Shown here piece after piece: positions 10,531 through 21,595 of a DNA stretch of 64,000 bases. The stretch is from Micractinium sp. NFX-FRZ (lineage: Eukaryota > Chlorophyta > Trebouxiophyceae > Chlorellales > Chlorellaceae): positions 62,001 to 126,000 of the forward strand of contig JAPTJF010000041.1 in the NCBI GenBank assembly GCA_029339195.1. Direction: 5' to 3'. The stretch's first letter is position 1, and each line of letters opens with the position of its first letter. The notes under the pieces were generated by a model that did no database searches, was not told where the DNA came from, and saw only the letters and a program-made list of their open reading frames with translations. Made by a program: the position numbers and the translations under genes.

Positions 10531-13517
10531 TGTCTGGGTTCGTCCCGCGGCTTTCTCTGCCTGTTCAGGCAGCCTCCCCCCTCACTTCACCCTGCATGGC
10601 AGCGGCGGGCAGGCGGGGCTCCCACTGGGACTGGGCATTTCTTCCCCCTGCCTTGTGTGTCTTGCTGACTTTTTGCCCAGCATTCCACCGTAAGGTACGC
10701 ACTGTGGCTCCTGGATGCACGGTGGAAGCAATTTCATGCAGCCGCCGCCCCTGGCGCCTCCTTGTGCACGAGCCCGCAACAACCTCTGCCTCCTCTGCCT
10801 CACCTGCCTGCCTGCCAGGCGGTCCCCTCCAAGAGGGAGGCCTGCAGCCACTGCCCCAGCGACGAGCACAAGTGCGACGGCCCGCGGCTGCCGCACACAT
10901 GGTGAGCGCTTGAGGGAGGGAGTGCACGGCATGCAGCATAGCGCAGCACGGCACAGCGCAGCACAGCGCAGCACAGCGCAGCAGCAGCGGTAGTGTGCAA
11001 GCCTTGCTGTGTGGCAACGTCACGTTGCCCCAGCACCCCTCCCCCACCGCCCCACCCCACCCCTGCCCGCAGCTGCGGTGTGTGCCAGTTTGATGGCCGG
11101 CTGTGCGGCAAGCTGTATGCTGGGGAGGGGCGTTCGGAGGCTCTGGTTGAGGCCGTCACGCAGCAGGGGCTTCAGTTAGAGGCAAGTGGAGGTTAGGCGT
11201 GGGTTTACCAAGCTATGGTTGGTCCGGCTGACTGGCGGCTGTCTCAAGGGCATGTGTTGGTGGGAGGTGTAGGGAAGGGCTGGCCCTCAAGCCCGCCTGT
11301 CCTCGGCTGTCAACATGCAAAACAGCTGGCAATAGTTCAGGTGTTGGGTGTATTGCGGGGTGGGCGGGCAGCTTGGATGGTAGCGGGTGCTGGGAAGGGA
11401 ATCGGCACATGCCTGCCTCACTGCCGGCCCGCCTGCCTCTCCACCCCATTCCTCCTCTTTCCACCCACCTTCAACCTTGGCAGGACTTCACCCCGTGCGA
11501 GCTGTTCCAGCGCATCCGAGGGCGCACGCTCTGGCTGATGGGAGACTCCCAGACCTGGTGAGGGGGGGGCGCAGGTCCCACGACAGGAGCGGCAATGCCT
11601 CCGACCATTACTGGCCTGTCGGCACTGGTCCCAGTGCTCATGATCCCTCCTGACACAGCGTGCACTCGTTGCATGCCAGTGATGCACATTTGATCGTTTC
11701 AACACCCCGCTGTGCAAATTGGCATCACCAAATCCACCCGCTCCCACCCACCCTCCCGTGAACTTGCAGGCAGTTCTTCTATGCCGTGGAGTGCTTCCTG
11801 CGGGAGTTTGCCCCCTCACTGCGCCGCACGTGAGCCCATGCATCCCGGGGGGGCTTAGGGTTTAGGGTTTAGGGTTTAGGGTTCGCATGAGCCCATGCAT
11901 CCCGAGGGGGGCTTGGCCGGGGCAGAGCCAGGGGTGTGGAGGCCCAGGTCCGGCAGTGTGGGAATGCTGGGCGGACAGCCGTCACCCACCATGTCACCAG
12001 CATGCTTCCAAGGCTCCCTGGCCAATCGTGGCGTTGGCTGCCGTCTGCCCACACCCCGCAGTGACTATGTCCCCCGCCCGACCTGACGGGGCACCTCTTC
12101 TCTGCGCTGCTTTAGCACACTCGACATCCACTCCCGTACCGCCCTGCCCTGCCTTGCCTCCCCGCCTCGCAGTGACCCTGTGCCCCCTGATTTGATGGAC
12201 CGCCTCTCCTCTGCGCGCCAGGGCTACTGCCACCGCTGGTGGCCCGTGCCCCCAGAGTGCTTGGAGCTAGCACATGGTGTGTGAGGGGGAGGGAGGGGGG
12301 CAGGCACCTAGTACCATGTTGTGGTTGTTACCTTGGTGAGGCGGCTGCTGAAGGGCCGTGCGCCGCTGTGGCTGACGCCCCCTTGTCTGGCGCCGGCAGC
12401 CCCCCGTGTGCATTGTGCGAGTGGTGATTGCAAGCCATGACCTTACACATGAAGAAGTGACTCATTAAAGTGGCGCGTGACACCCACCTGTACTGCAGGC
12501 ACCCGCGTGTGCATCGTGCGCGTCGACCTGGCGGGGGAGATGGCTGAGGTGGCGCTGCCCACACTGATGGAGGCGGTGCCCGGCTTTGAGCGCGACCTGC
12601 TGGTGTACAACTCGGGGTGAGTGGCGGAGGGTCAAAATCTTTTTGAAATCCATATGCAGAGGGCGGTGGGTGGGGTGCTGGTGAGGGTCAGAGGGGCGTG
12701 GGGGGTGGATGCAGCTGTGCCAGCGTGCCCGCTGCTCTTCCCACCCACCGCAGGCTGCTCTTCACCCAATGCATTGCCGCCCCAGCTCGTCCTGTCCCAA
12801 TCGCTCCCCTCCCGCTTCCACGCAGCCTGCACTACTACGAGTTCGACGGCCCCGCCCTGTGCACCAACACCACCTGCGCCGCCCCGGGCCCCGCCTCCCG
12901 CTACCTGCTAGAGCTGCGCCAGCTGGCAGACTTCCGCGCCGCGCACGCTGCGCGCCTGCCGCGCACCATCTGGATGGACACCTCCCCCCAGCACTTCCCC
13001 GGGACGGGCTATTACGTGGGAGAGTTCCACAGCGAAGGCTGCGTGCCCTGGGAGGCCTGGGAGGCGGGGGAGGCGCTGCCGCGGGCGGGCGGCATGTGGA
13101 ACGCGGCGGCGGCGCCGTGGGTGGGCCGCCTCGCAGACGCACACCTGCGCACCTGGGATGCGAGCGTGCCGCTGTGGGCCACGCACATGCCGGCAGAGTG
13201 CACCCATTGGTGAGTGAGGGACCTATCCCTAGCTGGCTGTGTGCTTGCCATCTGGCGCAGGGTGGCACGCCGAGGTGCAAGCGGCCGTGCATCGCTATCC
13301 ACTGCTCTGACTGTGGTTTTGCCCTCGCCTCCCTGCCTACGGCGCCTGCAGGTGCCACCCCTCCACATACCATCTCTGGCTGCACGCACTGAATGGGCTG
13401 CTGCGGGACAACCCCGGGCTGGCAAGCCCTGTGGAAGTGCCGCCCTCGGCAGGAGCAGGCAGCAGAAGACCAGCGGAGGGTGGGGCAGGCGGGCGCCGCT
13501 CGGTGCGCCGAAGCTAG
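9880..13517 (+). CDS. PC-esterase / trichome-birefringence-like protein, Golgi type II
   Basis: Exons: 9880-10294, 10430-10497, 10819-10901, 11073-11181, 11484-11557, 11770-11829, 12173-12276, 12499-12616, 12826-13209, 13352-13517. They join in phase to 526 residues. A basic start followed by one hydrophobic stretch (about residues 20-42) suggests a type II membrane anchor. The lumenal part has paired Cys residues (near 180-205), then LWLMGDSQTW with the SGNH nucleophile at about Ser247, and near the C-terminus E-C-T-H-W-C (about 468-473) in the place of the family's D-x-x-H. TBL/PC-esterase proteins of plants O-acetylate cell-wall glycans, so wall-polysaccharide acetyl transfer or esterase activity is inferred. 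The intron after 11181 uses a GC donor, and the intron after 10497 begins inside a (GT)n tract. Decayed copies of exon edges lie in the introns before 12173 and 12499. Confidence 0.85.
10498..10529. repeat. (GT)16 microsatellite at an intron 5' splice site
   Basis: Sixteen GT units start at the first base of PC-esterase intron 2, so the donor GT is the first unit of the microsatellite. Confidence 0.85.
11831..11914 (+). repeat. Interstitial telomere-type array with flanking direct repeats
   Basis: Four TTTAGGG-type units lie at 11855-11881. They are flanked by direct repeats: the 17-mer TGAGCCCATGCATCCCG at 11831-11847 and again at 11888-11904, each followed by a G run and CTT. The left copy overlaps the 5' splice site of PC-esterase intron 6. 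The heptamer is the Arabidopsis-type telomere unit also used by Chlorella. Confidence 0.93.
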
Positions 13518-14534
13518 CAGTTTGACTTGTAATGCATGAGAGTAGGCCGCAGCCGCTCGTGTTGTAAAAACACTCGGCGCAGGCCTGCCTCCTGGATCTG
13601 GCCCGGTGGTGTGGCTCTCTGTGCACAGGCGCCGCACACCCTCACAGCTATAGATCAGTGGACAGTAAGGGCCACACATCCGCAGACAAGGCAGTCGGCC
13701 ACAGGGTAAGACAGCAGACGGGTGGCCCGGGTGGGACAGCACAGCAGCTGGCAGAGGCGTGCCTGCTGGTCTCCCCAGGAGCAGGAGGGGGTCACTTGTT
13801 ACAAAACCCCGGGCAGCGAAACCAGCGCAACACAGCAGTTTGAATGCATGAGCGGCTGGGCTGCCCGCTGGATGAGGGGCAGTGTGCTGTATGGGGTGCA
13901 CCAAGATCTCGGGCATTTTATTTTTAATTGGTAATACATAAAATTTGTTTAAACCGTGGCCAGGCCGAAGAAAACGGGTCCATCATGCCGAGTGCAGCCA
14001 CAGAGGCAGAGGGTGGGCATGGCATGCACCCTGGCTGCGCCCGCTGCGTGCTGGCCTCAGGGCGGGGTGTGCTTTGCCTGCTGCGGGCGGGCCTCAAGGC
14101 GAGCTGCGATGTGCCCGCTGTGTGCAGGCCTCACAGCAGCTGCGCCATAGAGCAGCTGTGCCCCGCGCTGGATGAGGTTCAGTATGCCCCGGGGGGCCGG
14201 TCAGGACCTCAGGCAGTTACACAACAAAAATGGGAGGTGGCAAGGTTGAGGGGAAAGGGGGCATCATGCAGAGCGAGGAGCGGGAGTGCACGCTTGGCTA
14301 CTGCATGACCATCGAAAAAGGGCTGCAGATCACAGCAGCTGTGCCCCTGCTGGGTGAGGTTCAGGATGCCCTGGGGTCCGGTCAGGATTTCGGGCAGTTA
14401 CACAGCAAAAATGGGAGCGGGCAAGGTAGAGGGAAGAGGGGCCATCATGCCAAGTGCAGCCACAGGGGCAGTGAGGGGGAGTGCACCCTTGGCTACTGCA
14501 TGACCACCAAAAACGGCTGTGTGTCGGTTGCACG
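13518..14534. repeat. Convergent intergenic region with degenerate copies of the CCB3 gene end
   Basis: No gene of its own is seen. The segment that ends the CCB3 coding region (14535-14580) and its downstream flank recurs at about 14335-14460 and about 14153-14280. Each copy shows the same coding-end stretch followed by a CAGTTACA block and a run of A. A third, shorter piece of the flank is at about 13980-14040. Unit spacing is roughly 180-205 bp. The CAGTTACA block supplies a minus-strand TGTAA at 14398-14402 and again at 14217-14221, so the gene has two tandem candidate poly(A) signals. Confidence 0.75.
13563..13567 (+). terminator. TGTAA poly(A) signal of the PC-esterase gene
   Basis: TGTAA, the green-algal polyadenylation signal, 46 nt after the stop. 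An earlier TGTAA at 13528-13532 is only 11 nt after the stop, so this one is the likelier site. Confidence 0.5.
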
Positions 14535-15453
14535 TCACAGCAGCTGTGCCCCGCGCTGGATGAGGTTCAGGATGCCCTGGGGCCCGGTCAGGATCTCCGA
14601 CAGGAAGGACAGGAGGGCCACCCACACGATGGGGGAGACGTCCAGGCCGTTGAAGGGGGGCACCAGCTTCCGCGTGGCTGCCAGGATGGGCTCTGCGGGC
14701 GGGGAGCGGGGCGGGGAGGGAAGGGGAGGGGGAATGATGTGGGCCGGGGAAGGGGAAGGGGGGCAGAAGGGAGGAGGCGGGGCGATGTGAGCCGAGGGAA
14801 GGGATGACGTGAGGAGTTGGACGCAACTCAGCTGGGGCAGAGTGGTGGCGTCAAGACGGTGTGCGGTGTGCCCTGCCACCCATACTACCAGCATCGCCTG
14901 AGCCTGCTGCACTCCTTGGCCCCACCGCCGCCCCTCCTTTACACACTGCTCCCCCCCACACCCCACTGCACCTGCCGCCACCACCCACCGGCCTGCCACA
15001 GCACGCGCCCCGCTCACCAGTGGGCGTGTAGGCGATGGTCCACGGCATCTGCTTGCCGTCAAGCTCGGGGTACCAGCTCATCACGATCCGCACGATCATG
15101 AGCAGGCTGGCAACCGAGAGAGCGGGCTTGAGCACCGCTGCCAGGGCGCCCGCGCTCTGCGAGTCGAGCAGCGCCAGGTCAGCAATGAGCTGAGCTGTCA
15201 CGCCAGCTGCCTGCGGATCTGCTGCTGCGGGAGTGGCGGCTGCGGTGGTGGCGGCAGCAAGTGCTGCGGGGCTGGCGGCCAGGCTGGTGGCTAGCGCTGC
15301 TACAGCCGCTGCTGCTTGCCGCTCTGCCGCTGCCTGCCGCCGCCGCTGGTGCTGCTGCTGGGAGGCCAGCACCGTCAGGTGGCGGGCCCGGCAGCTGCGT
15401 TGCGTCACGGTATGCAGCAGGGCTGGGGAGGAGGCGAGCAGGAGGGCCGGCAT
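14535..15453 (-). CDS. CCB3: YggT-family plastid membrane protein, CCB3-like
   Basis: Two exons, 15453-15018 and 14692-14535, encode 197 residues. The first 80 or so residues are Ala/Ser/Arg-rich with few acids, like an algal chloroplast transit peptide. The rest has two hydrophobic segments typical of YggT/YLMG proteins: one around SLLMIVRIVMSWYPEL and one around SPIVWVALLSFLSEI, with the conserved GPQGILNLIQR end. In plants and Chlamydomonas CCB3 belongs to the CCB pathway that attaches haem c_i to cytochrome b6 in the thylakoid membrane. Other YLMG members act in plastid nucleoid or division functions, so assignment to CCB3 rather than another YLMG is likely but not certain. It is transcribed divergently from glyoxalase I with 255 bp between starts. 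Confidence 0.82.
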
Positions 15454-15708
15454 GGTGGTGGGAGTGGGTGGTGCGCTGCTGGGTGGTAGAGTGGGGCCCC
15501 GCGGAGCGTCAAGATGGATTTGTGCACTGCCAGAGATGCGGAAAGTGATCGTGGCAAGCGCAATGTGCGTCGCTGTGGCTACTTCGAAGGCCCACCAGGC
15601 TGGCGCCAAATGGGCACCGCTGAATCGACCAAGCCCGACCAAACATCGGCAATCGTAAGATCGCTTTTGATCGCCAGTTGACGGAGAGGCCCGGGCCCAG
15701 ACGTTGCT
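15454..15708. promoter_or_regulatory. Shared divergent promoter region, CCB3 and GLX1
   Basis: 255 bases separate the two start codons, and both products appear plastid-targeted. No specific motif was recognised. Confidence 0.5.
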
Positions 15709-18700
15709 ATGCACGCCGCTTGCGCCATCGCCAGCGCTCGCTACTCCTCTTGGACCGGCACGCGCCCCTTCACAGCCGCCACACGTGCCCCCCGGGCAGC
15801 TCGCAGGTGCGCCAAGGTGGCGCCGCTGGCCAGGGAAGGTGCTGGCAGCTAGTGGCAGCAGGCGCCGCCGCCGCCGCAGGCGGGTGCCAGCAACGGGCCT
15901 GCGGACACGAGGACAGCCACACCCATTACCCCTGCCTGCATCAGCCAGAGAGTCTAACAAACTCAGTGCTGGTGGTTATATCACGAAACCCATCGCCCGT
16001 GCTCTCTCTCACCCACACCTTCCCTCTTGCCTGCACCCGCACGCGCACCCGCCTGCCGCAGAGTCATGGCCGCCCCCGTCAGCGCCGCCGCCGGCGCCGA
16101 CTGGCTGGCGCAGGACGAGCGCCGCATGCTGCACGCCGTGTACCGCGTGGGCAACATGGACAAGACGATCGAGTACTACAAGGAGTGCCTGGGCATGCAG
16201 CTGCTGCGGTACCGCGACATCCCAGAGGTAGGTGGGTGCTGGCCCCGTTGTGGCGTACGGCAGGCTGGCATGCTCGAGCTCTGGGCAGCTCCCAATGACA
16301 CTTTGCGGGTTGGCTGCTTCATCAAAGCCCGCTAATCAGTCGTCCAAGCACGGGTAGGAATCCGGGGTGGCGCTGCAGTGCTGTCGTTTTTGCTGCCGAT
16401 GATTAGCTCACAGCTGCTGCACACTCACTTGCTGCCTGCCTCCTCGCACCTGTCCCCATGCAGGGCAAGTACAGCAACGCGTTCCTCGGGTACGGCCCTG
16501 AGACGACGCACTTTGCAATGGAGCTGGTGAGGCTGTGCATTTGTGTTGGCTGCAGCGGGGGGCGGGCGTGTTGGCTGCAGCGGGGGCGGGTGTGTGGGGT
16601 GCGGTGGGGGCGGCAGCCTGGCGGCGTGGGGTGCGGTGGGGGCGGCAGCCTGGCGGCGTGGTTTGGAAGAGACCTGATGTGTGGTTGGGGCTGGTGAGCG
16701 GTGCTGCGGGGGTGGAAAGGGCAGTTTAGGTGTGCAATTAGGTTGTGGTGATGGTGGCACGTGTTGGCTGCGCAGTTGGGTTGCGAGGTTAGCGCAGGTT
16801 GGGACAGCGCGTGCCAGGCAGCCGGCCAGCCAGCACCCGCCGCCCCTCCTCACATCCCCACCCTCTCACCGCCCCTCTCATGCTCTCCCGGTTGCTCCCA
16901 CGTTTGTGCACACAGACCGAGAACTATGGTGTCGACAGCTACGACATTGGGGAAGGTTTTGGGCACTTTGGCATCGCCGCACCCGACGTCGCCGCACTGG
17001 TGGACAAGGTCAAGGCATCAGGTGGGCGGGCAGGCTCTGCTGGTACTATGGCCAACGCAGTTTGAGTGGCTTATGAATGCGCCTGTGTGCACAGGCTATT
17101 GATGCACCACACACGGTTTCTTGCTGGGTGTGGCGGCTCTGGAGTTGCAAGTGATGCACTCTGCCGCGCTGGCGCACCAAACACATGGCTCAAGGGCATC
17201 CTCCCGTGCCGCTGCTGTGCTGTGCCGTGCTGTGCTGCAGGCGGGCGGGTGTCGCGTGAGGCGGGGCCCGTCAAGGGCGGCAAGACGGTGAGATGGGGAG
17301 GGGGTCATTGCTGCCTGCCCGCGGCACCCTGGGGCCGCGCTCCTGCCTGCCTGCCTGCCTGCTGCCGGGCTGAGCTGGGCTGGGCCTGCCTGCAGCGGTG
17401 TGTATTTGTGGCCACACCAACCACCCTCCCTCCCTCTTGTGAGTGGCCACTCACTCTGTGCCACGCCCTCTCCTGTGTGCGCCTGCTCCTCCGCATCTGC
17501 CAACCCTTCTCCGCCCGTCTTTCCCTCGTTTACACACACACACACACACCTCATTGCTGTGCATTACAAACACGCACCGGCATCACCCTTGATGCCCCTC
17601 CACCCTTTCCTCACTTGCCTTCTCCTTACTTGCCGCCCCCAGGTCATCGCTTTTGTGGACGACCCCACGGGCTACAAGTTTGAGCTGATCCAGCGGGAGG
17701 GGGAGATCCCGGAGCCGCTGGCGCAGGTGGGGGGGTGGGCCGCCTCTTCATTCCGGCACATCTGCGCGGGTGTGCACTGGATGAGGCGTGCTTCTGGGAT
17801 GATGTAGTGGGCAAGAGGACATGGCGAAGCTGCTGCTGGTGCAGGCGATGCTTCTTTTACACGTTGGTTTGAGCCCCTGCCGCTGCCTCCCTCCGCACAA
17901 GACCACACCTCCCATGTGTGCCCGCTCCCCTCCCTGCCAGGTCATGCTGCGTGTGGGTGACCTGGACAAGTCGATCAAGTACTACACAGGTGGGGCTGCA
18001 CGTTTTTTTCTTCCTCCTGCCGCCGAGTCTGTAACTAAATTGTCAACAGAAGCTACTATGTTGAGTGGGCTCGGGGCGCGGCTCAGGGAAGGGGTGGGAG
18101 ACTGCTGCTGCACACAGCGTGGCTGCCTTGGTGTGCAGCCATGCGTGCAACACACACTGGGCAGGTTGCCTGCAACACATGTGCTGCTGCCCTCTCCCCT
18201 CCCTGCACCCACAGAGGTGCTGGGCATGAAGCTGCTGCGCACGCGGGACAACCCGGAGTACAAGTACACCTTGGCCTTCCTGGGTGAGGCCCTTTGTTCT
18301 TGTGTGGTTTGCCTAAGATTGGTGGGCGCTTGGCCGCCCCACCCCCACCCCCACCCCCACCCCACCACCTCTTTGGGGCGAGTGCCCGTCATGCCCGCTG
18401 CGCCGCCTTCGTCTTTGCTTTCTGCAACAAAAGTGCATGGCTTACCGGCTGCTGGGTGCGCTCTTCAGCCATGAAAGCCCAAGTAAGCCCTGGCCTTCCT
18501 GGGTGAGGCCCTGTTGAATGGTCTTGGTGTCGCTGCCTGCCCTGTGTGCTCCCCTTGTATTGGGCGGGCGCCTGCCGTGCACGCTGGCGCCTGTCTTCTG
18601 CTTGTTGTTCCGCAAACAGAAGTGCATGGCTCACCGGCTGCTGAGTGCGCCCGACCGCCCGGGAAGCACAGGCACACGCTGGCGCAGCTGGGTTGGCGAG

Positions 18701-20351
18701 GAGTCGCCAGCCATGCCCGAGCTTTCTGGGCCCTACGTGCTGGGCTTCTCTTGCGCTCTTTGGACTGTGGGTCGCAAGCATACCCGCGCTGTTCAGGCAA
18801 GGAGGCACCCCTCCCCTGCATGCCAGCCACTGCAGCACCTGAAAGTTGTGCGTCCTTTCTGTCTGTGCCCTTGTGCAGGCTACGGCCGCGAGGACTCGTC
18901 CACCGTGTTTGAGCTCACGTACAACTATGGGAAGGAGAGCTACGCCAAGGGCAACGCCTACGCCCAGGTGGCCATCAGCACAAAGGTGGGCAGGGGGTGG
19001 GCAGGGGGGCAGGAGGCCCTCCTGGCCGCCAGGGGTGTCAACGGTGGTGAGCAGGGGGTGGGGGTGGGCAGGAGGCCCTTCTGGCCCACAGGGGTGTCAA
19101 CAGTGATGGAACAGGGGGTGGGCCCACTGCCTCCTGGCCCGCATGGGGGCCAGGGAGGGCCTTGATTATGCATCACGTGTTCCATGTGCTTTGCCAGGGG
19201 GATAGCTTCCCAGGGCGGGGTTTGCCCAGGGGGGCGGGGGGGGTGTGCATTCGAGCTGGCAAGTGTTTGAGAATGCGCAGGCCTTCGTTGCGGTGGCACC
19301 CAGCCAGTTCGCGATGTGCTACCCCCGTCCTGCCCCACATGTCGCAGGATGTGTACAAGACGGCGGAGCAGATCAGGGCAGCGGGGGGCGTGGTGGCGCG
19401 GGAGCCGGGGCCGGTGCCGGGGATTGGCACCAAGATTGTGGCCACAACCGACCCGGGTGAGCTGCCAACCTGTACTGCCAACCTGTACTGCTGGGGCTCC
19501 CCTGCCAACATGTACCGCTCTCCCCTTCCCGTCCTGTCAATCTGTACTGCTGCCTTGCATCTTGCCGCGATAGTGATAGTGTGCTAGGCTGTGAGGGACG
19601 CGGGCAGGGGCAGAGGGGAGATGATGCGCCGGGACGAGAGTGGGGGTGGGATGGAGGTGAGGAAACCAAGGGGGGGCCTTGGGCCCTGCCGGCGGGAGCG
19701 GAGTCTTGTGTGCTTGCGCTCCTGGGAAGTTGTGCGATAGGTGTCATGTGGCGCGCACATGGGCAGCGGCGAGGGGGGGCCTTACATGTTCGAGTTTCAA
19801 GCCACTGATGCACACACACACACACATACGCCCTTCCCCTCCTTGAATGTGACCGCTGCATGCCCGCCCCTCCAACCCTCCCTCTCCCTTTGGTGCAGAC
19901 GGCTACCGGGTGGTGTTTGTTGGTGAGTGGTGCTGTCGGGAAAGCCAGTGTGGCTGTTGTTGGTTGGGGGACGGGACCTTTTTAGGCGGGAGGGCGGTCC
20001 CCTGCCGCCTGCCTGCACTACCCAGCGTCCCTGCCCCTCCTGCGCACCGCCGCTTCCTGCTCCCCAGCCCGCCCCGCCCCTCACTCCCACCCGTCAGCCC
20101 CTCCCTGCCGCTTGCCTCCCTCTCTGTGCTCAGCATGGCTCCCCTGTCCAGACTCGTGCGTGCTCTGTGCAGCATGGCTTGCTGGCTTTGGCCCCTGGCT
20201 TTGGCCCCTGCGTGTTCCCAGCCCTGCCCCTCCGCACACAGCAATTGCACTGCTGTCACTCAGTGTTCTTTGTTCACGTTTGCCCCACCCCACCCCCCTA
20301 TCAACCCATGCAGACAACGAGGACTTTTTGAAGGAGCTGGAGCAGAAGTGA
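15709..20351 (+). CDS. GLX1: Glyoxalase I (lactoylglutathione lyase), two-domain, plastid-targeted
   Basis: Exons: 15709-15806, 16062-16227, 16464-16526, 16916-17021, 17241-17287, 17643-17726, 17941-17989, 18215-18283, 18879-18985, 19348-19456, 19899-19922, 20314-20351, giving 319 residues in phase. Exon 1 encodes about 33 residues rich in Ala, Ser, Thr and Arg, a plastid transit peptide; translation could otherwise start at 16066. Two glyoxalase repeats follow. Domain 1 keeps the metal ligands: His in MLHAVYRV, Glu in HFAMEL, His in GFGHFGIA, Glu in GYKFELIQ. In domain 2 the matching places are Gln (QVMLRV), Glu (VFELTY), Gln (YAQVAI) and Val (YRVVFVDN), as in plant two-domain enzymes, so one metal site is expected to be catalytic. 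It isomerises the methylglyoxal-glutathione hemithioacetal to S-lactoylglutathione. Exon 11 is only 24 nt. Intron 8 holds internal duplications of its own 5' splice region. Confidence 0.92.
18274..18660 (+). repeat. Duplicated splice-site segments in GLX1 intron 8
   Basis: The end of exon 8 with its donor (TGGCCTTCCTGGGTGAGGCC, 18274-18293) recurs exactly near 18488-18507. A second pair in the same intron starts with AAGTGCATGGCT at about 18430 and again at about 18619. Offsets are about 214 and 189 bp. Confidence 0.85.
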
Positions 20352-21595
20352 GGGGGGTGACGTGGCAGGGCGTGCGTGCTGACGTGTTGCTGACGTTGTG
20401 ATGCCCATCGACGCGGCGATGACGTGGCGATGGCTGACCTGGCGGTGGTCATGCAGGGGCGCCTGGCAAGGCCACTTGAACGTTCGTATCATGGCCCCTT
20501 TTCCTTTTGTAAGGCCCTGGGTTGCAACCGCCTGGCCTTATCTTACCAGGGTAACCTGTTGGGACGGCAGTCGTGAGGCAGGACCCATGCGAGGCAGCGT
20601 TGGCAGAGTGCAACAGAGGGCCTGGGAGCGAGAGTGGAAGCTGCAGCCGTTGCTGTGAGGCTCGGCCTTCCCCAGCAGCCCTAAAACAGTGGCTGAGGCC
20701 TGCTGAGAGTTCCCCTTGAGGCTGCCTGCCTCCATCCCACACAGGCCTAGCAGGCCCGCTATCACCGCCAGCAGGCCTAGCAGGCTCCCTCCCCCGGCTC
20801 CTCACGCTGTTCCACCTTGTTTTGCGCGGCGAATCACTCTCTTTCTTCTTCTTTCTTCTTCCGCCTCCCTGTGCCGCCTCCTTCGTCTTTGCAAAACCGT
20901 GTAGGCCCCGAAACCGGCGCGCCGGCACCGAAACCGTTGACAGACCGCAAGGGCGGAGATGATACTCGCACGTGCGTTCGCCGTGGGCGGCGGCGCGCTC
21001 CACCAGCCGCCACGCAAACGGCGCCACGGCGGGCACCGTCGCTGGCTGCCGCCCGCCTGCTCGCCAGGCTGGTGCGGCGGCAGCGGCCGCTTAAGTCCGC
21101 TCGCTCAAGTGGGAAGCCCGAGGGTTATGAGGAGTGGGGCAGGTTAGGCTGCCTGTGCTTTACGTTTGCCGAGGTTGCTTGCCGTTGTTGCCTGCTGCCT
21201 GCCAGTCGTGCGCTTTAAACACGGAAGTGTGCCGCAGATGCGTCGCCCCAGCATTATTCGAAAAACAATATTTTGGGTTCTCGGTTCTTAAGAGAGAGTG
21301 GGGTGGGAGAAGGGGCGCACTGATAGCGCGATGCAAGCGTTGGCGCTGCCAAGGCTAGCGTTGCGGGGGGTGATCTTTTCGCCCTCGGTGGTCTTGCGCC
21401 ATGCGGGCCGGTCCTGCGCCACGCGCTGCCATAGCAGGTGGCCAGCCCCATGCTGCTGACACCGGCGCTGGCGACATCTTCCCGCCACCCGGGCGGCCGC
21501 TTGCCAGGCAGCTGCGCCCACTCTGGCAGATCCCTGCCCAACCTTCCCATCCTGACGTGCCAATTGCTCCCTCCTCTGCATGCCCTGTTTGCAGC
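20352..21595. other. Intergenic region after GLX1
   Basis: Apart from the GLX1 3' UTR, no gene was recognised. A frame is open from an ATG at 21401 into the next gene at 21596, so part of this stretch may be its 5' coding sequence. CAG stands directly before the chosen ATG, so an upstream non-coding exon is also possible. Confidence 0.5.
20508..20512 (+). terminator. TGTAA poly(A) signal of GLX1
   Basis: TGTAA 157 nt after the GLX1 stop, on the coding strand; the first such signal seen downstream. Confidence 0.6.

Noticed and set aside
12062..12115. Candidate PC-esterase exon starting TGACTATGTCC
   Set aside because: It reaches a stop after a few codons; it is a decayed copy of the true exon start at 12173.
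12762..13916. Long minus-strand frame
   Set aside because: It is the shadow of the PC-esterase exon at 12826-13209, driven by high GC and lack of stops.
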